The translations under genes were made by a program, and so were the position numbers. Under the pieces are notes generated by a model. It was not told the DNA's origin and searched no databases. It was given only the letters and a program-made list of their open reading frames with translations. Of a DNA stretch of 64,000 bases, positions 55,941 to 64,000 are shown one piece after another; the stretch's first letter is position 1; each line of letters opens with the position of its first letter. The DNA is from Trileptium ribeirensis (Eukaryota > Nematoda > Enoplea > Enoplida > Thoracostomopsidae), in the NCBI GenBank assembly GCA_030248225.1, contig JASANE010012807.1:1-64000 (forward strand), read 5' to 3'.

Positions 55941-55998
55941 CCCCACTATAAAAAACTGAATCCCGATTTTCTGTGCTGCAATGTTGTATTCTGACCAT

Positions 55999-56349
55999 AA
56001 ACCTCGGGTTAATTTTAACAAGTCTTGCTAATCCGTTTTGAGCGCGTAATTCGTTTTTCGGGGTCATAAGGTCATAAATATTGAAAATAATATACAATAT
56101 CCGATGTATTTGGTTTAAGCGAAACACCGATATATATATCTACGACAGCATAGTATTTAAACTAAAGCTCCGACTCAACCCAACAGAGTACTTGTCGTAA
56201 AACAGTATTATTGAGCACAATTGATTATTGACGTAAAATCGGTTTCGACAAACTGGTGAATGTGTGTTTATAGAAACTATGTATAAAAATATTTTTCGGA
56301 TTAGCCAAGGGGGGCCCGGGCCCCCCGCCCCCCCTTTGGGTGCGCCTAT
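55999..56349. repeat. Insertion interrupting the first unit of the 148-bp satellite
   Basis: Satellite-like sequence breaks after GTATTCTGAC (about 55998) and resumes at TCTGACACAGCCCAAAC (about 56348). The interval between has a GC-rich end with GGGCCCGGGCCCCCCGCCC and ends TGGGTGCGCCTATG. The repeated TCTGAC may be its target duplication. Family unknown. Confidence 0.45.
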
Positions 56350-57930
56350 GTCTGACACAGCCCAAACTTGGAATTTGTACCAATGGGCTTGCTTATTTTC
56401 AGTTCCGTGAACCAAAAAATGAAGGCATATTACGCTGCGGCATATCGTAAATTTAAGAAAACTGAATCCCGATTTCCTATTCTGCAAAATTATCGTATTT
56501 CGACACACCCCAAACGTGGAATTTGCACCAATGGGCTTGCCTATTTTCAGTTCCGTGAACCAAAAAATGAAGGCATATTACGCTGTGGCATATCGTGAAT
56601 TTAAGCAAACTGAATCCCGATTTCCTATTCTCCAAAATTGTCGTATTCGGACACACCCCAAACGTGGAATTTGCACCAATGGGCTTGCCTATTTTCAGTT
56701 CCGTGAACCAAAAAATGAAGGCATATTACGCTGTGGCATATCGTAAATTTAAGAAAACTGAATCCCAATTTCCTATTCTGCAAAATTGTCGTATTCCGAC
56801 ACACTCCAAACGTGGAATTTGCACCAATGGGCTTGCCTATTTTCAGTTCCGTGTACCAAAAAATGAAGGCATATTACGCTGTGGCATATTGTAAATTTAA
56901 GAAATCTGAATCCCAATTTCCTATTCTGCAAAATTGTCGTATTCCGACACACTCCAACCGTGGAATTTGCACCAATGGGCTTGCTTATTTTCAGTTCCAT
57001 GAACCAAAGAATGAAGGCATATTACGCTGTAGCATATCGTAAATTTAAGCAAACTGAATCCCGATTTCCTATTCTGCAAAATTGTCGTATTCCGACACAC
57101 TCCAAACGTGGAATTTGCATCAATGGGCTTGCCTATTTTCAGTTCCGTGAACCAAAAAATGAAGGCATATTACGCTGTGGCATATCGTAAATTTAAGAAA
57201 ACTGAATCCCAATTTCCTATTCTGCAAAATTGTCGTATTCGGACACACCAAACGTGGAATTTGCACCAATGGGCTTGCCTATTTTGAGTTCCGTGAACCA
57301 AAAAATGAAGGCATATTACGCTGTGGCATATCGTAAATTTATGAAAACTGAATCCCGATTTCCTATTCTGCAAAATTGTCGTATTCCGACACACCCCAAC
57401 CGTGGAATTTGTACTAATAGGCTTGTCTGTTTTCAGTTCCATAAATCAAAAAATGTAGGCATATTACGCTGTGGCATATCGTAAATTTAAGAAAACTGAA
57501 TCCCGATTTTCTATTCTGCAAAATTGTCGTATTCCGACACACCCCAAACGTGGAATTTGTACCAATGGGCTTGTCTATTTTCAGTTCTGTAAACCAAAAA
57601 ATGTGGGCATATTACGCTGTGGCATATCGTAAATTTAAGAAAACTGAATCCCGATTTCCTATTCTGCAAAATTATCGTATTCCGAGACACCCCAAACGTG
57701 GAATTTTTACCAATGGTCTTGTCTATTTTCAGTTCTGTAAGCCAAAAAATGTGGGCATATTACGCTGTGGCATATCGTAAATTTAAGAAAACTGAATCCC
57801 AATTTCCTATTCTGCAAAATTGTCGAATTCCGACACACCCCAAACATGGCATTTGTACCATTGGGCGTGTCTATTTTCAGTTCCGTAAACCAAAAAATGT
57901 AGCCGTATTAGGCTGTACCATATCGTAAAT
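56350..57930 (+). repeat. 148-bp satellite array, about 11 copies
   Basis: Unit marker GTGGAATTTG at 56516, 56664, 56812, 56960, 57108, then about 57255, 57402, 57550, 57698 and 57846. The first unit is at 56368. Each unit contains CAATGGGCTTG, TATTTTCAGTTCCGTGAACC, GGCATATTACGCTGTGGCAT and ACTGAATCCCGATTTCCTAT. Because 148 is not a multiple of three, overlapping ORFs of 76 codons recur but cannot run through the array, so they are not genes. Confidence 0.95.
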
Positions 57931-57998
57931 AATCTAGATAATAGTCGCAGCTAAACAGGAAAAGTATGGTAGACTGACTGTAGTAAATGCGGCTTTAC

Positions 57999-58003
57999 AA
58001 AAA
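57999..58003 (-). terminator. RNA polymerase III T-run
   Basis: TTTTT on the minus strand, a few bases after the tRNA. Confidence 0.6.
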
Positions 58004-58006
58004 GCA

Positions 58007-58079
58007 AGCCGGATAGGGGGCTCGAACCCCTGACCTTAGGATTAAAAGTCCCACGCTCTACCGACTGAGCTAACCCGGC
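58007..58079 (-). tRNA. tRNA-Lys (anticodon TTT)
   Basis: 73 nt folding into a complete cloverleaf: acceptor GCCGGGT/ATCCGGC (one G-T pair), D arm GCTC-GAGC, anticodon arm TGGGA-CTTTTAA-TCCTA, T arm AGGGG-TTCGAGC-CCCCT. No intron and no encoded CCA. The A and B box sequences are normal (TAGCTCAGTCGG and GGTTCGAGC). The discriminator base is T (U73) where tRNA-Lys usually has G, so a repeat-derived or decaying copy cannot be excluded. Confidence 0.92.
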
Positions 58080-58080
58080 T

Positions 58081-58687
58081 CGTAGTTATCCTAGTTTTGT
58101 GTTTAGTTATACTCATCGGTCAATAATAATAATAGTAATTTCATTACTGATCGATAGAAATTGTATGTTGAAACACCGGTAACGTTAATATTTTACGTTT
58201 GTAATATAATAAATTATTATTCCTTTATATTTCTAGCTACGTAATTACGAAATTAATTTTGCAGGTGGTCGTGGTACGAACACCCAACGCAGGCACCCGG
58301 GAACGATTTTCAGTTTCGCCAAGCAAAGGTAGTGATACAAAATGTATGTGTGCAAGTGAATTACGTCGCGCCTTTCATTTCATCTAAACAAATACCTGAA
58401 AATTGAATCTTCTTTTCATATAGAGGAAACAAATTCTCGTTACAAAACTTCATTCTATCGTCCCAAAAACTGCTTTTCGTTCAGATGTTTTGTCAGTGAA
58501 TTCTTGGGTAAGTGGATTAATATGTATTCCGTCAAGTAAAGCCTTGCGCACACTAAGAATTGTAGCATGTGTGAGACGCTGCTCGCAAAGGGCGTAGTCA
58601 GGAATTTTGAAATGGTGGGTGGGGTGGGGGGTCGCAGCCCTAACGGGCGAACCGTAAACGGAAAAATGGCCTATTCTGAACATATTG
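58081..58687. other. No gene recognised
   Basis: Short AT-rich stretch between the tRNA and the second VNTR element. Confidence 0.4.
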
Positions 58688-59806
58688 TAATAGTGGAGAT
58701 TGTGTTTTGCACGGATGAAAGCCTTTAAAATCCGTCTCTCTGTGCGTGATCGGCCTTAACTCGGGAATGACTTAACCGATTTTGATGATCTTGGGCTCAC
58801 TCGAACCGGCATAGTCAATGTACCGCGCACATCCCCTAGCGTACTCCATTTTTTGCAGCCTTCATGGAAGCAAGGTTATTTTTATCTTAACTTTCGATTT
58901 TTTCTCTTGTTCGTTTTATTTCATAGTAAAATGATAAATTCCGATGGGCATTTTTTGTTTTCCGATTAAGGCTCCGGTTCTGGAGTTATGTGGTTTGAGG
59001 TATGGTACCCTCGTTATTCATCGACACAAAATTCGGAAATTTTTTCTGACGTCATGTTCGGCTGAAAAGTTTCACTGGAGGTGGGGTGTTTCGGAAGTGG
59101 GAAACTCATTGCCGGTGTTGGTTTTGCCGCGGGACATATAGTTTCATGGGTACTTAGGTGGTATAGCGCCCCCATGGTTCGGTTCGGGGTCAGAGGTCAA
59201 AATGATGGTTTTTACCCCATTTTAGTACCCTTCACGGAAGCAACGCCATTTTTATCTTAACCTACGAATTTTTTATTCTGGTTGGTTTCATTTCATAGTA
59301 AAATCATAAATGCCTGTGCGTATTTTTTGTTTTTCGATTAAGGCTCAGGCTCTGGTTCTGGAGTAATGGGGTTTGCGGTGTGGCATCTAGTGGTTCCTCG
59401 AACCAAAATTCGAAAATTTGTTCTGACGTCCTGGGTGACGAAAAAGTTTCACTTGGGGGTTTCCGGGCATGGGAAACTTATTGCCGATGTTGGTTTTGCA
59501 CTGCGACTCATAGTTCCATGGGTATGGATGTATGACGCCCCCATGGTGGTTCCTCGACCCAAAATTCTTAATTTTATTGTCACGTCCTGGTAGGCTAGGC
59601 TGATAACTTGCAGTTTGGGGGGGTCGCTCTTGGGAAACATATTGCCGGTGTCAGTTTTATTCTAACTTGTGCGGTATTGTGTAATATACACATGTATCAT
59701 ATCGTCGTATGCTATGGAGAGCTGGTTGGCTGTGTCCGCAAAAGGCGTAGGTGTATTATGCTTCACTACGTTCTGCAATCTCGATAGAGTTACTAGTTGT
59801 AGAACT
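58688..59806 (+). mobile_element. Composite repeat element with internal VNTR, copy 2
   Basis: Head GGAGATTGTGTTTTGCACGG at 58695, two array units (marker CGATTAAGGCTC at about 58963 and 59335) and the tail TTCACTACGTTCTGCAATCT ending CGATAGAGTTACTAGTT at about 59802. Same order and strand as copy 1 at 45222-47465. Confidence 0.8.
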
Positions 59807-61401
59807 AAACTGCTTTTGCTTTAGCATTTTATTCGTGCGAGGTGTCAGTCCTTCAGTATGTTATGGCATAAGCTCTGTTTACTACATATTGTTCGCTGTC
59901 TTAAATGACTAAAATTTAATGACTGGTATTTTGTGCGAATAAAACTTGATGTATATATTATCTATGGTGATTTCTCCTCGAAAGTTGTTCTTTTTGTCTA
60001 ATACAATATATTACATGCCGTCTTACTGGCAAGCAAACTGTAGGTGAGGGCGGGTATAATTTTTTAGGCCTGGCCGGCCCAATCCAAAATGTGATCGACC
60101 TAAGCTCGGCCCAACTCGAAAAGCCCTAAGTATCTGATGCGCTAATATATAAGAATATTAAATATTTTAAAAATTTACCGAATTAAAAAATTTTGAAATG
60201 TTATTGTGGCTGGATTTCATTTTGAGTCAGCGAATTCAACAGTTATAGTACGCTAGAAAGATTGTAATATGGTTTCCGTCATGCAAATAGGTCCATCTGA
60301 CTAAACTACTGGGACAATCCAAACAAAGATAACCACAAGCCTTAGCTCTTCGTGTAGGAAAACTGAACCCAACCGAACCCACACTTTTATTATCCGTTAG
60401 CCACAAATTATAAAACACTCGAAATTCAACCTACACCACTAGCACAATGGTACCAGTCTGTCTTCATATCGAGGGAAATATGGTTTCGCCATCGATTATG
60501 AATTCATCAAACAGCATCACACAACAAATTTAAAACTGGAACAGTTACATGAAACCGTTTCGGCTGATCTCTTAATATTATTTCACTCATTAATGGTATG
60601 TTTTACAAAATAGTTTCACCAGATTTGGTATTTAAAACGTTTGGCAAAAAACTATGCTTGCATACTCGAATATTAGTATAGTGCTTAATATACGCAACCA
60701 TTAACAGGTAAACTTTAAACCGGTTTGGTTAGTTATAATTGCGTTAATACAAAAACGGCAACAAGTACATTGAGTATGGACAGAGAAGCGTTTTCACCTT
60801 TCTATTCTATATCGATATTCTCTTGATTGAACATAACTGTGAGTATACGAGCTAAAAGCAATACTCTAATTTAACAAGTCTTAAGTAATAATGAAATATA
60901 TAATCGTTTTACAACAATGTAGGTGTTTTGGACACATTATTCCTAATCACAGATTTTAACCAAAAAGCGCCAAACTTTCAAGACATGCAGGGCTAGCACC
61001 AATAGCCACGACGGGTTGTTATCAAATACCTAGTGACTGGGGTCAATGTTGCTCCTGCGGGTGACTATACGATGTTGATCTGCGAAAATTTCATCCAATA
61101 AGGCTTTCTGTCATGGAGAATAAAAGCAAAATAGGTGCTGATTGTGGCTTAGAAATAGGTATCATTGCAACTGTAAATATTCTACCGAGGGCGCTAGGAG
61201 GAAAAAATCTTGAAAATTTCTTTTTGTCTGTCTCTGGTCGCTGTAACCCAAAATTCTCCTTATGTTTAAAGATTTTCAAAGAGGTACGAAAAGAGGAATT
61301 GTGAATGAGATTCCAATTAATGTGTAAGCTCTTTTAATCGATAAGTCACCGAAGGATGAGATAAGGATTATCTAGCGGATGAGTTTGATGAATCCTTTCA
61401 T
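59807..61401. other. No gene recognised
   Basis: AT-rich with no exon, RNA gene or clear repeat. A segment at 60040-60130 is rich in GGCC/GCCC blocks of the kind seen at transposon ends. Confidence 0.4.
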
Positions 61402-61409
61402 ATGCACAG

Positions 61410-62607
61410 CAGAGCTATAACCGTGTCACCGGGTTATTTGGGTCACTATTTTCAACCCGGTCACCGGGTCACGTTTTAAACCTGGTCACCGAGTCACTAG
61501 CAAATCGGTCCATGACCCTGTTTTTTCATTAGCCGATGATAAAGTTAATTGTTTATGCTACTCAATTTTATGCCCTTTTTCGTCCTTGCGAATCCTTTAT
61601 ATATGTTATGTATATATAATGTTTTTGTTTTGTTTTTATTATGCGTGAGTAAACTTAGGTGACCCCACCACCCATCCTATTCTGTTATTACCGATATCGA
61701 ATCACAAACCCTTGTTACGGAAAACAGGTTTAATTTTATTCAGTTTTTCGCTAACTGAAAATTGGCAAAATCAAATTCAAGTTCCACAAATCAGATCTTG
61801 CGTTCGAACAGAATTTTGGCGATTTCAGTTTGCAGAAATCCTGTTCCCTAATGTATTATCATTTAAATTTGGATTATACAGTGTGCGCGAACAAATTTAA
61901 TGCAGAAGTGACGTCACAATCAAATCGACAAATTTTCGTTCTCAAATATTTGGGTAATTTTACTTCAATTTTCGCGAACACGAAATGGTTAGATTTCAAT
62001 CGCGACCGTTGTGTTCGCGAACAGTTTTCTGCCGAATTTTAATTGACCAAAAAGCGTTCCGTAACAAATTTTACCCAAAAATGCAAAATAGGATGGTTGC
62101 TTGGGTCATTTTAAGTTACTCACGCATTATTTTTATTATTATGTGTGTATATCATAGGATATCTGAACGGTGTTTTTATCGCAGGTGCAGCAAGTTCTTT
62201 ATTATATATTTAACTTTTTTGTTCGCAGTTCCGTTCTATTACGTCCGCTTGTTTTATTTCATCTCACGATTCAAATAGATTTTTTCTTCTAACGATTCAA
62301 CATGTTTAGGAGAGTAGTAGAGATAAGAACGAGCCTGGCTTTTGATGCTCAGCTCGGCTCGTTGGACAAGGTTATAGGCTCGAATAGACTCGCTACTTTT
62401 CCCAAATATTAAAAACAAAGAATTTCACAAATATTAAAAATACGATAATCTCAACTATGAGTAGCATTAGTAACGTGCTCTTTAGCCAGTAGCATGTTTT
62501 ATCAAAACCGGGCCACCGGGTCACTAATCAAACTGGGTCACCGGGTCTCTGGGTCACTGCGCCGACCATGCTACGGGGTCACTTTAACTGACCCTGTTCC
62601 AGCTCTG
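61410..62607. mobile_element. Non-autonomous hAT-like element, 1198 bp
   Basis: Termini CAGAGCTATAACCGTGTCA and, inverted, CAGAGCTGGAACAGGGTCA. Subterminal repeats of CCGGGTCAC are present on both sides. The 8-bp duplication ATGCACAG lies at 61402-61409 and 62608-62615. No transposase frame inside. Confidence 0.88.
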
Positions 62608-62615
62608 ATGCACAG

Positions 62616-63499
62616 TATTGTGAGCTTGGTATAGAGTTGACTAATCGTTTTCCGCCGCGCCAATGTCGATCCCGGAAAGCTTGACTCATTCTCGGCGTGC
62701 CATCCGCAGGACAGTTCGGATCTGTTGCTTTCCTAGCATACTAAAGTTTGCTTCGCAGCAAACATTACATGACCAAGCGTCCAATACTGGCCAATTCGTG
62801 CTGTAAGGATTCGTGTTGGTTACCCGTGCAATATGCATGTTTGTGTTGTTTTTATTCTTTTTGTTTCTTCTCAAACGTTTAAGTCGTCGGAATTTTTTGG
62901 AAATCGTCGGGCCGGCTTGAAACATTTCATCTGAAATTCGAAGCCAAGCTGGCCAGAATGGAAATGAGACAGACCGCGCTGCCCAGGAGACGGGCAGGGC
63001 CGTTTCGGGAATAACGTCACATCTGAGGACACATCAACCACCTCACATCTCCAATCGTTGCAGACATAGCGTCTGCCTTATGCAATTAAGAAGTCAATGT
63101 GAAAGCTGTGTTCACTTCAATTAGCATTTTGCAGATTGTAGTCTTCGGTGCTCGGAGAACACCTGCCAAAATTGTTTAAATACATAGCTAGTAAAGTACG
63201 TTATGCCTCATCTTATATATAAGAAAGCTAAAATATCAAATTTACCGTTGTTAAGTAATGCTGCTTGTGTTGTAAATTCTGCTACTATTATAGCGGTGGA
63301 TTTTATTTTCATAACCGAAATTATACTCCTAACCGTGTTCACACGCTCAAAATTTTTGGGCAAATTTTTAACTCCAAATTGCTGGAATTGTGTTTTTATA
63401 GTAATAATAAGGCATTTATAAAGCATCCTTTTCGCCGATAGCGTTGCAAAAGCGCTGGATACGATATAACAATTAACAACAATACGATAATTTTTGAGA
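62616..63499. other. No gene recognised
   Basis: Between the hAT-like element and the LINE end; the LINE 3' UTR may occupy the right part. Confidence 0.35.
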
Positions 63500-64000
63500 T
63501 TATGAAAGTAAGACATGTGGAAACAGAAACGTCTTTAACTTAGACTTAAATTCAGTAACGTTTTAAGCACTGTCACGAAGCCTAGATGGCAATCTGTTCC
63601 ATGAGGACGGGCCGATGAACCAGAAACTATAATTCCGTGTGACGTCAACGCGCAATACTCGTTCATTGGCTAAGGAGCTGCAGTTGATAGGTGCAACATT
63701 TCAGCAATGTATCTAGGGCTGTTTGACGTCAGAGCTTTGTGAACCAGCAGGAGTACTTTGTATCGAATTCGCTGGTCAAACGGAAACCAGTGTAGCTCAT
63801 GTAGCACAGGACTTATGTGTTCACAGCGTGGCGTATGCGAAAGAATTCTGGCTGCATTATGTAATAAATGACGAACGAGTTGTAGATTAGTCGTGGGCAA
63901 GCCGCAGTACAATGCGTTGCAGTAGTCGATCCGGGACATTACAAAAGCCCGTATTTTAAAGGAATATTTTAAAATTTTAGATTAAAATTTGACCTCAAAC
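63500..64000 (-). pseudogene. LINE reverse-transcriptase C-terminus (CR1/L2-like), continues past the window
   Basis: The frame has SRIDYCNALYCGLPTTNLQL, NAARILSHTPRCEHISPVL and HELHWFPFDQRIRYKVLLL, the conserved end of CR1/L2/Jockey-type ORF2. After a frameshift at about 63675 comes FIGPSSWNRLPSRLRDSA, one in-frame stop, then FKSKLKTFLF and the final TAA at 63500. The upstream reverse-transcriptase core is outside the window. Confidence 0.88.

Noticed and set aside
56368..57928. Repeated 76-codon ORFs on both strands, which look like a multigene family
   Set aside because: They follow the 148-bp satellite unit, whose length is not a multiple of three, and occur on both strands; they are a by-product of the repeat.
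1..64000. CRISPR array, bacterial operon or prokaryotic origin
   Set aside because: No short direct repeats with unique spacers; exons, splice sites, eukaryotic tRNA and transposons show animal nuclear DNA.

Overview
This is animal (metazoan) nuclear DNA, AT-rich and full of transposons. Exons have GT/AG introns, there is a eukaryotic tRNA-Lys, and one host gene is recognisable: an invertebrate orthologue of TULP4 (tubby superfamily, WD40/SOCS type). The species cannot be named from the sequence.

Layout. Positions 1-11198 hold a decayed Polinton/Maverick on the minus strand: protein-primed DNA polymerase B, a small membrane protein, an unknown gene, chromodomain integrase, packaging ATPase, two typical small Polinton proteins, then a NADAR-domain gene, a TBP-like gene, a 115-residue protein and a very basic protein. 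A 2.87-kb BEL/Pao retrotransposon (3284-6154, TG..CA LTRs, target duplication GAAGT) interrupts the NADAR gene and carries an SGNH-hydrolase-like ORF where an env would lie. The polymerase end abuts an inverted hAT transposase fragment (11199-11720), followed by a second hAT pseudogene in the opposite orientation (12204-14208).

From 16485 to 49504 eight plus-strand exons of TULP4 join with matching phases and end in the diagnostic tubby C-terminus. Its WD40/SOCS exons are not found and probably lie left of the window, which would place the Polinton in a TULP4 intron. The introns hold hAT-like non-autonomous elements, a short repeat family with TIRs, tandem repeats and a large fold-back structure. 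Downstream of TULP4 lie about 6 kb without recognisable genes, an 11-copy 148-bp satellite next to a tRNA-Lys, a second copy of a composite VNTR element, another hAT-like element and the 3' end of a LINE.

The candidate new system is in the Polinton. It encodes a TATA-binding-protein-like factor of about 170 residues with both TBP repeats and three of the four DNA-intercalating phenylalanines (the fourth is Trp). Nearly every other gene carries the same 10-mer, ACATGAAAAG, 22-42 nt upstream of its start codon and in the sense direction: eight exact copies and two one-base variants, with none seen elsewhere in the window. Inference: the element brought its own TBP to read its own non-TATA core promoter. 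The TBP gene lacks the motif but has a (TA)n run upstream, so it could be made early from host machinery. The NADAR gene adds a second unusual accessory function, ADP-ribose/NAD metabolism. All genes carry frameshifts, so this copy is a fossil; intact relatives would be the test.
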